Assembly (NCBI GenBank): GCA_020881915.1
Contig: JAJFPB010000008.1
Span: 2,914,001-2,978,000 of the forward strand
Length of the DNA: 64,000 nucleotides
Direction of reading: 5' to 3'
Origin: Paramyrothecium sp. XJ0827
Lineage: Eukaryota > Ascomycota > Sordariomycetes > Hypocreales > Stachybotryaceae
A program made the position numbers and the translations under genes. Below are positions 22,729 through 35,369 of the stretch, in pieces. Position 1 is the first letter of the stretch, and each line of letters opens with the position of its first letter. The notes under the pieces are model-generated. The model saw only the letters and a program-made list of their open reading frames with translations. It ran no database searches and had not been told where the DNA came from.

Positions 22729-24363
22729 ATGGCTGCCCTCTGGGAGAGTGACAGGTTGAGCCCCACGATCTGGCTGGTTGTGATAGTGGTGATACTGGCC
22801 GTTCTACAAAAGACACTGATACCAAGAACAGACTCTCGGGAGCCACCCTACATTCAATCGCAAGTCCCTCTAATTGGGCATTTATGGGGGATATTCAGCA
22901 ATGGAGCCAAGTACTTCAACAGACTAGACGAGGAATTTAAGCAAGGCCTTTACACGCTGCCAATTCTGCGGGACAGACTTTATGTTGTTGGCTCGGCCGA
23001 TTGGTCAATGGCGGTACAAAAACATGATTCTACGGTGGATTTATACACTCTCACTGCTCAAGCCATGAGAAAATTATTCTGTCTCAACGAGGAGTCTATG
23101 GGAATCGTCATGGACAATCTTTTCGCTGAGAAAGGGCACTCTTCGAGCAACATCATACACGCGGTAAACGACGTGATGTTCAAGTCTTTAGCTCCCGGTC
23201 AAGACTTGGAAGAACTGAACAACAATTTCTTGAAGGATTTGGAAAGTCGATTCAATAACCTCGCTCGAGATGGACAAGAAGAAACCATGAAATTGTGGGA
23301 TTGGAGTCGGCAACACTTTACGCAAGCATCCATGGCAGCAGTTTATGGGCCTGAGAATCCGTTTGCTCTGGATCCATCTCTGGTCAATGACTTTTGGCTC
23401 TTCGATTCAAGTGCTCCGGCATTGATGATGCTGCCGTGGCCTGCACTGTTTGCGAGAAAGGGTTATCTTGCTCGGCAGAGGGTCTTGAGTGCGTGGATCG
23501 ATTACGCCAGGAGAGGCAGTTACAAATTGGCTTCGGCTTTGATCAAAGGCCGAGCAACAGTAAACCTAGCTCATGGTTTAACAATTGAGCAATACGGTCT
23601 AGAAGAAAGTCGATTTCCCCCAGGGCTACTAACGAACACTACTCCCGCTTCCTTCTGGTTGATCAGCTGGGTCTTCCACCGTCCGCAACTTCTTGCGGAA
23701 ATTCGAAAGGAAATAGAAGCGTGCGTCACAATAGAGGACGGCAACAAGCACGTCATCAATGCTGCCAAGTTGCGAACGCAATGCCCCTTGTTTGTGAGCA
23801 CATTCAAGGAGACGCTTCGGATTGTCGCTCCACTGAACAACTACCGGTTTGTTCGTGAGGACACCTTGGTGACTAACAACAATACTGGACAAACCTATCT
23901 TCTCAAGAAAGGAGGTATGGTTCAATTGGCAACGACGGTCCTACACGGCCGACAAGACGTCTGGGGAGATGATGTGGAATCATTCAACCCTCGCCGTTTT
24001 CTGCCATCTCTCGAACGAGCTCGTACTGGGACTGTAACAGCTGATAGAGGAGTCGATCCAGCAGCCCCGTTCAGAGATGCGAAAGGCAAGATACATATTG
24101 GTTCGTTTCGACCGTTTGGTGGAGGTGTGCATATGTGTCCGGGTCGACATTTTGCTCAAACTGCAATTCAAGGATGGGCGTCACTGTTTCTTGTCGGCTT
24201 CGAAATCGAAAACAAATCAAGGGCGTCTCAATACGTGCCGCCCAAGTTTGCAGACGCCAAGGGATACATGTTTCTCTCTGTCAACCAGCCCCAAAACGAT
24301 GTAGAAATCATCTTGCGGAGAAGGGCAGGACTCGAGAATGTGGAATGGAGATTTCAGGATTGA
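22729..24363 (+). CDS. Cytochrome P450, CYP7/CYP8-like, 544 aa
   Basis: Membrane-anchored haem-thiolate monooxygenase; intronless. The first ATG of the frame is at 22729. An N-terminal anchor (TIWLVVIVVILAVLQKTLIP) is followed by a proline-containing hinge (PPYIQSQVPLIGHLWG). The K helix has KETLR (ExxR), then a FNPRRF element, and the haem-binding loop is FRPFGGGVHMCPGRHFA. The I-helix reads GLLTNTTPASFWLISWVF, close to CYP7/CYP8 enzymes, with Asn-Thr-Thr-Pro where most P450s have A/G-G-x-D/E-T. The gene lies between the acyltransferase and the PKS. A tailoring oxidation or isomerisation of the polyketide or lipopeptide is the likely job, but the substrate is unknown. Confidence 0.95.
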   Translation: MAALWESDRLSPTIWLVVIVVILAVLQKTLIPRTDSREPPYIQSQVPLIGHLWGIFSNGAKYFNRLDEEFKQGLYTLPILRDRLYVVGSADWSMAVQKHDSTVDLYTLTAQAMRKLFCLNEESMGIVMDNLFAEKGHSSSNIIHAVNDVMFKSLAPGQDLEELNNNFLKDLESRFNNLARDGQEETMKLWDWSRQHFTQASMAAVYGPENPFALDPSLVNDFWLFDSSAPALMMLPWPALFARKGYLARQRVLSAWIDYARRGSYKLASALIKGRATVNLAHGLTIEQYGLEESRFPPGLLTNTTPASFWLISWVFHRPQLLAEIRKEIEACVTIEDGNKHVINAAKLRTQCPLFVSTFKETLRIVAPLNNYRFVREDTLVTNNNTGQTYLLKKGGMVQLATTVLHGRQDVWGDDVESFNPRRFLPSLERARTGTVTADRGVDPAAPFRDAKGKIHIGSFRPFGGGVHMCPGRHFAQTAIQGWASLFLVGFEIENKSRASQYVPPKFADAKGYMFLSVNQPQNDVEIILRRRAGLENVEWRFQD

Positions 24364-26122
24364 GTAAAAAACCAAGCAATGAACTCTCCAACTCATCCGA
24401 TCCCCAGCGTGGAAGTAGATCATAGTAAATTCGAATTTTTCTAAGTGTAATATTCGTCCATTCCGCATTCCATTTAGCTCATCTATCAGCCAAATAACAA
24501 GCATGCCATCACAATTTCGAGACATTAAATGAGGTTCAGCTCCAAATACCATGCCACGTTCACAAGGAGAGATTCCTGATGCCCTACTAGCGGTCAACCG
24601 GCCATATGCCAAAGAGGGAACTGTTTACCGTTTCAATGGGAATCCAGAAGATTTTTAGGGGAATTTTTCTACAATGCAGCATCATATGGTATAAATACTT
24701 AATTGGATTCTCCTTAAGCACGCACCCTACGTTGATTCCCATTCCCTTTTCGCTGACTGGTTGTACTTCATCATGCGTTGCAGCGTTCATGCCCAATCTT
24801 GCATTGCAGTGACGCTTGTTTTAAGCTCTGCCTCCTCAGATTGGATTGCAACGTACATGGCTGTCACACAATATTTATTTAAGCACGCCCTGGTGTTGAA
24901 CAGGAATAATTGATGCGTAGAAACAAACGCAGCACCTGTTTCTCAAATTGTTGATCAACATATAATCTTCCGCGTACGAGAATTCACCTTTTTTGAGAAC
25001 AAGAACTCTTGAGTATGACGGAAGAAAATCCATGTTGGGGTTACACTTGATGGTGTTTATCAATATCAGAAGTCACCCGCAAGATCCGTCGCACCCAACA
25101 TTTCATTGTAAATAGCAAGGTGTAAGATCGAGGCCTGATTGTCAACGGCTCCCAACTGTATAGGGTAGTCCAATGGGGCCAAGGCCTTCGCCATGATCTC
25201 GATTGCGGCATCTGATCATCCGAAGATCAGCCGCAAAGTGCTAAATTGCTTCCTGACCTTGTGAGAAACCATGATCATGAATACGAGAGCGGGTCTTCAG
25301 TGCACATGGGGTCACATGCCCTCGTGTCGGATATATCATGACATGGATATCTTGTGCAATAGCTATCTTTGCACTTCAGATAGCCGATGGCTCCCCGACA
25401 TCTCGTGTGACAGGGGCCTGTTGAGCCTAACTTAGACAGTCGAAATTGCCGAATTAGTGATATGCACGGCGTTCCAGTAAATCATACCATTAATCGCCGA
25501 GCATCCTACATTTGGTAGTTTTACCAACTTAAATAATGGCCATACCAGCTATACAGCTTTTGCGAACCGTCTAGCCCATGTCTTGAAGACACAGGTCCTT
25601 GCTCATGCTCTTGCTAGGGTATGTAGGAATGGACGTTGGCTCCAGAGGAGAGAATCCATATCCAATCAATGAGTGGTGGCTAATCAACATGTTCAGCCCC
25701 TCTCACGGGCTAAGAATGGTTGCTGTAGACCAACTGTGGAAGCTTCGTTGACATGAAGAAGATTCTCCTTGTCACACAAGGGTGAGGGTGGAACTTGCAC
25801 ATTGTCGCTCAGCCGTCCCCATGTAGTTCGGCTGACACTGAATGGCTTGAATCACACAGGAGAACTACTGTAAACGAAGAACACCTGTCAGCGCTAGTAA
25901 TGAGATCATTATACACTGGTGTTGGATTAGCGAAAGTACCCAAGAATACGGAATGCTGCTTGCCCGGTTTTAGTAGTATATTACAAGCAAGGTGACATTG
26001 CAAGGCAAAGCAGATACAGCCCTCGAGACAAACATTCTATATACCCTTCATTCTTGTCCCTGCAAAGAAGCAGTACCAAGGCTTACGAATTAGCGTTGCG
26101 TTATTTGGAGGAGCCCTTTAAT
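24364..26122. other. 1.76 kb intergenic region with the PKS promoter
   Basis: No gene recognised between the P450 stop and the PKS ATG. A TATA-like ctatatac lies at 26037-26044, about 80 bp before the PKS start. The rest is AT-rich with short frames only. Confidence 0.5.
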
Positions 26123-29100
26123 ATGACCGTCACACAAAAGTCTTCGGCCCATGGAGAAGGTCTCAATGGACAAAATGGACAGAATGGTCGACAAAATGGC
26201 CTTAATGGCCTCAATGGCCAAAGTGGACACATTGAACATAATGGACACAATGGACTCAATGGACACCTAAATGGGCGGCTCCAACCCAATGGAAGTCAAA
26301 GTAATGGCACCGAGAAGGGGTCACTGAACGGCCATACGAACGGAAAGAGCGCCAATGGAACAGATGATAATGGAACGGAGGGCTCCTATGAGCCGATTGC
26401 CATCATCGGGTGCGGTATGCGCCTCCCTAGGGGCATCAACACGGCCGAGGCCTTTTGGGATCTTCTTGACAATCGAGAAGAAGGCCGATGCCGAGTTCCA
26501 AAAGATCGCTACAATGTTGACGCCTTCTATGGCCCAGGGCGGCGCGGGCACGTCGGCACCGAATATGGGCATTTCCTGGAGCACGTTGACCTCGCTGAGG
26601 TTGACACGTCGTTTTGGTCAATGACGCGACAGGAAATTGAAGAGATGGACCCGCAACAACGCCTCGCACTCGAGGTAGTCTACGAATGCTTTCAAAGTTC
26701 AGGCACAACACAATGGAAAGGCAAGAAGATCGGCACATATTTCGGAACTTTTGGTGAAGTAAGTGCCTGTTGTACTCCAGCTGGGAACAAGACAACCTCT
26801 TTGCTAATCTCCTTCAGGACTGGGCAAGCATGCAGGCCAAAGAGACGCAGCACGTCGGTGTGTATAGAATGCCAGGTACGCATATGTGAAACATATCAGA
26901 TAATTGATCCGTCTGCTAATATGTCCAAAGGTTCTGGCGATTTCGTGGTGGCCAACCGTGTTGCATATGAATTTGGCTTACAAGGTCCTTCGTAAGTAAA
27001 TCGACTTGACCAATGCAGAAAACTGGGTTGGAAAAAGCCTGAGGAACTCTCGGCTGACTCAAGACAGTATGGTTATTCGCACAGCTTGCTCATCCTCATT
27101 GATCGGAATCCATGAGGCCTGCCTTGCGCTTCAGCGAGGCGAGTGCGAGTCCGCCATCGTAGGAGGCACGAATCTTATCCTGAACCCCCACATGACCGTT
27201 GCCATGACAGAGCAAGGTGTACTAGCCCCAGATGGCCGCAGCAAGTCTTTTGACGCCGCTGCCAATGGATATGCTCGCGGCGAAGGTGCAGTCGCAATCC
27301 ACATCAAGAAGCTGTCTGATGCCATTCGGGACAACGACCCCATTCGGGCAGTCATTCGCTCCTCATGCACCAACTCTGATGGCAAAACAGCAGGAATGTC
27401 ACAACCGAGCTCTTCCGCTCATGCAGCGCTGATGCTGCGTAGTCATTTCCTAGCTGGTGTACACGTGTCAAAGACGGCAATGATCGAATGCCACGGTACG
27501 GGCACACCGATAGGTGATCCCCTAGAAACAACTGCAGTGGCTCGCGTCTTTGGCCAACATGGAGTGTATATTGGCTCATTGAAGCCCAATCTGGGTCATT
27601 CAGAAGGCGCCAGCGGTGTGAGCAGCACCATCAAGGCAATGCTTGCCCTAGAACATCAACAGATACCCCCCAACATCAACTTCCGTGAAGGAAACCCGAA
27701 AAGTGAGTCTTGAGGAATGGGCATGATAATTGATATAGAGCTGACTTACAACCATAGTCCCCTTCAAGGAGTGCAGGTTAACAGTTCCTGTGGAAACAAC
27801 GGCTTGGCCAGCTGGTAAAGCGGAGCGCGTTGGAGTTAACAGGTGAGTAAACAGTGAGCCACTCTAGAGAAATCGATTTCTGACAACTCCGAACTTGAAT
27901 AGCTTCGGTATTGGCGGTGCTAATGCTCATATTCTGCTTGAGTCCGCCGCTGGAATGGGAGTTGCCCGACCGTCAGAGCCTTCTCGTATTGCGGAGTCAC
28001 ATTACCTGCTTACTTTTTCTGCGGCCCACCAAGAATCTCTTCGGAGAACAATTCAAGAGCACGAAGACTACCTTCGGAAACATCCCGGCACTCTGCACGA
28101 TCTAAGTTATACGCTCAACCAGCGTCGAGAAGCGCTAACCCACCGCGCGTTCGTAGTGGTGGAGGCTTCCGCGCTTGACCAAGACTGGTCAGTATCCCCA
28201 TTTGAACGCAGTGGTGAAACCCCGGAGATTGCCTTTGTGTTCACTGGTCAAGGTGCTCAGTGGCCTGCTATGGGTGCTGAGTTGCTTGAAACCAGCGATA
28301 TCTTCAGGCAAAGCATTGCGATGATGGACCAAGCGCTTCAACAATGTCCAGACCCTCCCAATTGGAGCATCCGCGACGAACTTCAGAAGGGGATAAAGAC
28401 AAGTCGGCTGATGAGCGCCGAGTTCTCCCAGCCATGCTGTACTGCTATCCAAGTCGCATTGGTTGACCTGCTTGCATCGTGGGGAGTGCGGCCCTCGAGC
28501 GTTGTAGGACATTCAAGCGGCGAAGTCGCAGCCGCTTACGCTAGCGGTGCACTGACAAAGGATGCTGCTATTTTGATAGCCTATTACCGGGGTGTTGTTG
28601 CAAAGAATATCACATCGCATGGGGCAATGGCAGCAGTGGGTCTTGGACGCGGCACTGTCGAAGCTTACTTGAAGCCTGGCGTGGTTGTGGGTTGTGAGAA
28701 CAGTCCCAACTCTGTCACGTTAAGTGGCGATGCGGACGTAGTGGCCGAGGTTGTGGAGACAATCAGGGCTGCATTTCCAGCAGCTGCAGTGCGAGAACTG
28801 CGCGTGGATTGTGCCTACCATTCACCTCACATGCAAGAAGTTGCTGCCTTGTACCATTCCAAGATTGCAGGAGTCTCGGCGCAACGACCACGCATACCAT
28901 TCTTCTCATCTGTTGTTGATGAAGTTCTTGAGAGGAAACCAGACGCAAAGTACTGGACGGACAACCTCACGTCACCTGTGCTCTTCTCCACCGCTGTATC
29001 AGCTCTGGTCAAAAGCAAGGCCTCAACAGCAACAGTGCTATGTGAAATCGGCCCGCACTCTGCATTAGCAGGACCAGTGCGACAGGTTCTGCAGGCGATA

Positions 29101-32100
29101 GGATCCAACAAAGTCACTTACACAAGCTCTCTGACCCGTGGGCAGCCAGCGCTCCATGCACTATTGACGATGGCTGGACGACTCTTCCAACTTGGCGCGG
29201 AGTTGGAGTGGAAACAAATCACCTCAAAAGGTCAGACACTTACCAACTTGCCCGTGTACTCTTGGCAACGCGAAGGGCCTTACTGGAGTGAAAGTCGCCT
29301 GTCGCGGGAGTGGAGGCTTCGCAAGTTCCCCAAACACGACATTCTCGGTGAGCGTGTTCCGGCAGCTTCCGATCTAGGTCCGACATGGCGCAACATTCTA
29401 CGGTTGGATGATGTGCCATGGATTCGTGACCACAAGGTTGCCGGTGATATTGTATTTCCGGCCGCAGGCTACATTGCCATGGCAGGTGAAGCAATTCGTC
29501 AACTATCTGATACGAGCGACTTCAGCTTCAGCCTCCGGGACGTCACGATTAGTAACGCACTCGTGCTGCATGAAGGCGGCGCAGCTGAGGTTATCACGCA
29601 CCTCCGGCCAGTTCGACTAACTAACGCTCTGGACTCTGTGTGGCATGATTTTGAGATCTCAGCCCTGCACGGCGACCGTTGGCTCAAGCATGCTTTCGGA
29701 CAGGTCCGGAGTGGGGCCGATTACCCGACATCAACTCCAGCGATCGAAGCCCGTGCCCGGACCATTGACGCACCCCATTGGTACACGGTCATGCAGCGCT
29801 TTGGGCTCCAATACGGACCTCGCTTCCAAGGCCTGCACGATGTTTCTGCCGACGTGCTGAAGCGCTCGGCCGTTGCCACAATTACAGACCCTCTGTCCCC
29901 ATCGCTACCACGTGAAACTGAGGGAGTTCACGAGTCCATTTATGCCATGCACCCCGCGACAATCGACCACGCCTTGCAATTGTATAGCGTTGCCTCGTCG
30001 AAGGGCCAGGCAAGGCGGTTCACACAGTTGGTTGTGCCATCCTACATTGGCGCCGTTTACATCCAGCCTGCCATTACACCCACGATTCAAGTTGAAGCAA
30101 ACGCGGACATAACGCCCAGGGGTGGCATATTTGGCGATGCTGTAGGTGTGAGCGGTGGGGAAACAGTGTTCCGTGTGCAAAATCTCCGTATGACGCCGCT
30201 GGCGGATGCTGCCGATGCTCGAGGTGTCGATCCGCATGCGGCCGTTGAATTGGTTTGGAAGCCCGACATTCGCTTGCTCGACAACGCGCTGCTCATGCAT
30301 ACAGCTCGCGACTTAAGACGACCAGGGGAACTTCCCGTGGTAGAACGCCTGTCGCTAGCTTGTTCTGTCGAAAGGAGCTTGACATTGGCCACGGTCGTTC
30401 CAGTGCATCCTTTTCTTATCAAGTATCGCGAAGGGCTCGACGGCGTGAAGGCGCAGGCTGTTGCCGGCACATATCCTCATGTGCCTGACTGCCAAGAAAT
30501 CGCAGCCTTGCCCTCTCCTGCACGACTCAAACTAATCGAAGAGTTATACGAAGAGGCTGTCGCAACGAACGCCTGGCCGCTGGCCAAGTGCGTATACCGA
30601 ATTTTCCATGGGTTGCAGGCTCTGTTCAATGGAGAGACTGACGCATTAGAGATTCTCCTTCCAGAGGACCTTCTCGCACGTCTTTATGATGTGGTGCGTT
30701 TTGTTGACACCAATGACTTCTTTAGGAGTGCGTCGCATTTCAAGCCGAACCTGCGCATCCTCGAGGTGGGAGCTGGCACAGGCAGCACAACGAGTGCCGT
30801 CTTAGAAACCCTTGGTGCCCGCGACGCAGGTAGCTGCCGCCAATATGGTTCCTACACATTCACAGACGTATCACCCGGTTTCTTTGCTCGTGCCAAGGAG
30901 CGCTTCAGCGGCAATGAGGCAATAGAATACAAGGTGTTAGACATCACGCAAGATCCACTCGAGCAGGGCTTTGAGCCCGAATCTTATGACCTCATCATTG
31001 CATCCAATGTACGTATTTGTTCAAACCATCTTTCTTAAGATTGGTTGGGATCCCCATGTTTGATTGCGTAGGGGAAAAACAGTTCTTACTGACAAAACAC
31101 AGGTGATCCATGCTACGCCCAGTATCGCAACATCTCTAAGCCACGTCCGAAAATTGCTCGCGCCAACTGGGCACTTCTTTCTGCAAGAGCTTGCTCCTCC
31201 ATTCAGGTGGGTTAACTTTGTCATGGGAGCTCTTTCAGGTTGGTGGCTTGGTAGTGAGGATGGCCGCCCCGAAGAGCCCTACCTATGGCCAGAACAATGG
31301 GAGCCCCTTCTCCGGGAAGCCGGCTTCGACGGCATTGCCTCGGTTCACCACGACGAGCAGTTCAATGCCACCATGATAATTCGTCCAGCGGTTCCGGCAG
31401 TCACGAAAAAGGTAACACTGCTTTCCCTGGACGACACTCAGAAGCCTCATGTCCAGGCCATCACTGCTACACTTGAAAGGAAAGGCTACAGTGTTGATTC
31501 TCGGGAATGGGGCCAGAGTATCATTCCCGGTCAAGACATTGTTGCGATCCTGGATCTCGAGAATCCATATTTGAAAGATATGCGAGCCGAGAGGTTTTCC
31601 CAATTTCAGTCATTCATTCGTGGATTAGACGGCAGCGGCGTCCTTTGGGTAACCGGCCTGGCACAGATCAAATGCGTTGATCCTGCCTACGGCCTGGTTC
31701 TAGGTCTAGCCCGCAACATGCGAACGGAACTTTCCATCGACTTTGCCACGCTTGAATTGGAAACATTTGATGCTGCGGGATGGTCAGCAATCGCTGATGT
31801 CTTGCCGGTATTTCAGCAGAGGTCCTTGCACAACGGCGAGACAGGCCCCGTCATGGAGTGGGCGTTTGCCGATGGTTACACACAGATCAGTCGCTTCCAT
31901 TGGACATCTCTTGACCAGGAACTTGCCGTCCCAGAAGAAAATGCATCTGCTCGGAAGCTGGATATTGAGAAGCGAGGTTTCCTCAACTCGCTCTATTGGA
32001 AGGAGTATACCCCTCCCGCACCAACGGGCAGACTTGTGCGCATGCGCAATCATGCCGCTGGCCTGAACTTCAAGGATGTGCTCATCTCCATGGGCATTGT

Positions 32101-34482
32101 CGATGGTACCGTCATCGAAGGAGATGGTTTAGGCTGTGAAGTCGCTGGCGTCATCGAGGAAGTCGGATCGGATGTCAAAGACTTGAAACCAGGTGACAGA
32201 TGCGTGGCCTTTGCCAGTGGTTCCCTTTCCACCCATCTCACTACGAATAATGATGTGTGCGTAAAGATACCTGACTCAATGTCCTTCGAAGAAGCCGCCA
32301 CCATGTCCACAGTCTACTGCACTGTCATCTATTCTCTGATTGACAAGGCAAGGGTGGAGCCTGGCCAATCCGTTTTGATCCACAGTGCTGCCGGTGGTGT
32401 TGGTATTGCTGCTATTCATATCTGGTGAGTCCATCCATTTCACTTCAGTTTCTCTACCTGGAGCATCCAACTAACGGTCGTCACAGTCGATTCCTCGGTG
32501 CTGAGATATACTGCACAGTCGGCAGTGAGGAGAAGGTTGCGTATCTCATGAAGACGTTCGGCATTCCTCGCAACCGTATCTTCAACTCCCGTGATCTAAC
32601 CTTCCGCCGTGATATTCTCCATGCGACAGGAAATCGAGGTGTAGATGTGGTCCTGAACTCACTCTCTGGTGAGCTATTACATGCCACTTGGGAGGTCGTG
32701 GCTGAATTTGGCTGCTTGGTCGAAATTGGCAAACGTGATCTTGTTGGTAAGGGTACACTTGCGATGCATTTGTTTGAGCAGAATCGCTCTTATATTGGTG
32801 TGGACTTTGCTCCCATTTGCCGCGATAGGCCCTACATCGTTAATCGGTAAGTTAAACATCTACATTCTTGCCACTTCGTCTAAAGGGTTGTTAACTGACA
32901 AATTGCAGATTGATGAAGCAAATCATGAATCTTTACGAACAAGGGAGCATCAAGCCTATCACACCAATGACTATCTTTGACGCAGATAAGGTCGAGGATT
33001 CAATGCGTTTCATGCAGAAGGGCACCCACATGGGCAAAGTTGTCATTGTACTCCCCAAGCAACCGAGTGCTTTGACGACGCGAGCACCAAAACAGAATTT
33101 TCGCTGTCGTAATGACGCATCATACATTCTCGCTGGAGGTCTTGGAGGTCTCGGAAAAGCTATTGCAGTGTGGATGGCAGAATCAGGAGCAACCGAAAGT
33201 AAGTCAAGACTTGATCATGGCCGGAATAGGAGAAGATCACAACCCTGACCGTGAACTAACTCAATGAAATAGTTGTTTTCCTATCTCGCTCCGCTGATGA
33301 TGCCTCTCGATATGCGTCATTTGTACAGGAGCTCCATACATTAGGATGTGAAGCAATTTTGGTATCAGGCGATATTACTGAGCTTGCTGACGTTCAGCGA
33401 GCGGTCGGATGTGCGACTAAACCCGTTCGTGGCGTAATGCAAGCAACGCTGGTTCTAAAGGTGGGTCTAAGCACTCTGGTATCGGGATGGAATAAGATCT
33501 TAGCTAACATTATCATTAGGATGCGGCTTTCCCAGCCATGACTTTCGAAGAGTGGCAGGGTCCTTTACTGCCAAAGGTGAAGGGGACATGGAACCTTCAC
33601 TCCGCTCTAGAAAATCACAACTTGGACTTCTTTCTCCTTTTCGGAAGTTGGAGTGGTATGGTTGGCTACACGGGTCAATCAAACTATGCCGCGGCAAATG
33701 CCTTCCTCGATTCCTTTGTGCAGTACCGACAAGCCCAAGGTCTTACGGCGGCCGTTATCGACATCGGCGCTGTTGAAGACGTCGGTTATGTGAGCCGTAA
33801 TGCACATGTGCTGGACCATTTCAAAATGACTTCAACCTATGTACTGCATGAGGAAGACGTACTCGACTCGTTGCAGGTCATGATCAACCGCTCCGTGCCG
33901 GCATCACTCGAATCAGCTCGGAGCCCTTCATCCCCCGGAAACTACAGTTTCGTCAATAAGGGACAGATTGCAATCGGTCTTCGGTCAACACAACGCCTCT
34001 CTGCAGCCAACAACCGTAGTGTATGGAAGAGAGACCCACGCATGGGACTTTACAAGAACATGGAATCCCAAGATGGCACAGTTGCAGGTGGCGGAAATGA
34101 AACACTCCAACAGTTCCTTTCAGAAATTGCACAAGACACGTCCATCCTGGATAACGAAGAGTCATCTCGCCTGCTCGCTACCGAAATTGGAACCACTCTT
34201 TTTGGCTTCCTGATGCGTGACATCGAACTGCTGAACCTCGATGACTCGCTCGAGGTATTAGGAGTGGATTCCTTGGTGTCGATTGAACTACGTAACTGGT
34301 TCAGACAGCGTTTGGGTTTGGAGATGACGTCCTTAGAAATATTGGGGGCTAAGAGCCTTTTGTCATTGGGGCAAATGTCTGCAGAAAGGTTGAAGGCCAA
34401 GCACAGTGATCTCGAGAACGGTGCATCAGCGAATGAAAAGCTCGATACAAAGGTCAGGTACCTGGATGCGAAGGCCCCTTAG
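26123..34482 (+). CDS. Highly reducing polyketide synthase (KS-AT-DH-MT-ER-KR-ACP), 2567 aa
   Basis: Iterative type I PKS making a reduced, alpha-methylated chain. ATG 26123; eleven exons with introns 26759-26817, 26876-26930, 26992-27067, 27703-27757, 27843-27902, 31009-31102, 32425-32486, 32847-32908, 33199-33272 and 33461-33519 give 7704 nt in frame. Domains: a 90-residue Asn/Gly-rich leader; KS from ~90 with TACSSS (Cys259), ECHGTGT and NLGHSEG; AT with [12 protein letters not shown] and GHSSGE (Ser696); DH with [14 protein letters not shown] (His1002) and [10 protein letters not shown]; methyltransferase with LEVGAGTG (~1446); ER with HSAAGGVG (~1954); KR with GGLGGLG (~2164) and [11 protein letters not shown] (Tyr2303); ACP with LGVDSL (Ser2498). 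All catalytic motifs look intact. There is no thioesterase, reductase or condensation domain at the end, so release must be in trans. This fits the acyl-CoA ligase and acyltransferase nearby. Confidence 0.96.
26150..26390 (+). repeat. Asn-Gly repeat region encoding the PKS leader
   Basis: Irregular short repeats built on aatgg(a/c/g) encode a low-complexity stretch ([14 protein letters not shown] and similar) of about 75 residues, directly before the KS domain. It is probably an unstructured tail. It is in frame and part of exon 1. Confidence 0.85.
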
Positions 34483-35369
34483 CTTGTAAACGGTCAATCG
34501 CGCCTGGTATTCAGTCGTTAGATAGGAACATGGTAGTGATCTGGGATGCCAACTAGGGTGCTACCACATACAACTCCTTTCTTGACAGGTATAATTAGAC
34601 GCTCTTTCGTTTGGAAGAAGGAAATGAGCGTTATTTCTAACATGACAATATAAACTTGGACAGTCAAGCTGACGTTGCTTGAAATTTGTGTCGTGGTGTA
34701 GAGATGAACAAGGACACGCCCTTGACTGTTTCTTCGCGTTACTGACCAAGACATCTAGTCGCCCTTACGTAGTGCTTCTAAATTGTGCTTTGCACTTGGC
34801 AATATGATCCTTGCTTGTGATATAGGACACTCAAGTCAAAGACGCCAGAGACTGGATTGTGTCGAGTCACAGGCAAATGTGGATGATGTGGCAAACTTGT
34901 CAATTATGCAGGTCAGGACACTTTCTGGAGACATGGAAAACAACAAGCAATACCTCATTTGTGGAACTCAACTGCAAGTGGATGGCCGATATCACCTGGA
35001 AGACACCTGAGATGAGAATTCTGGCCGGAAATGGTTTCATAGCTGGGTTTGGTCTCTGCGATTCTAACCATATGATGTCTCGGGGTGATACAATGCCTTG
35101 AACCGCCGAACCAGACCGCCAAATCGCCTTGCCTGATCCCGAAAGCTTAAGGTATGTTCTCCTCCAAAAATCTTTTTATAACCACATATGCTGCTAGCGT
35201 TTTAAAGCATTTAGATCTTTGCTTCTTCGCTGACCTCCGCCCCATTGTGAATGCTTACTGACCACCACGGTAGTCCTCACGGCAACCAATATTACAATCT
35301 GGGTTCTCCGCCAATCATTAAAAGACAGGTTTTGATCCAAAAATTTTATCAGTGAAATTCCAGTCCCTA
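34483..35369. terminator. Convergent 3' flanks of PKS and M20 genes, 890 bp
   Basis: The two genes point at each other here, so both transcripts should end in this stretch. It is AT-rich with several aataaa-like pieces in poor context. No gene is recognised; the small open frames at about 34518-35100 have no motifs. Confidence 0.4.
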
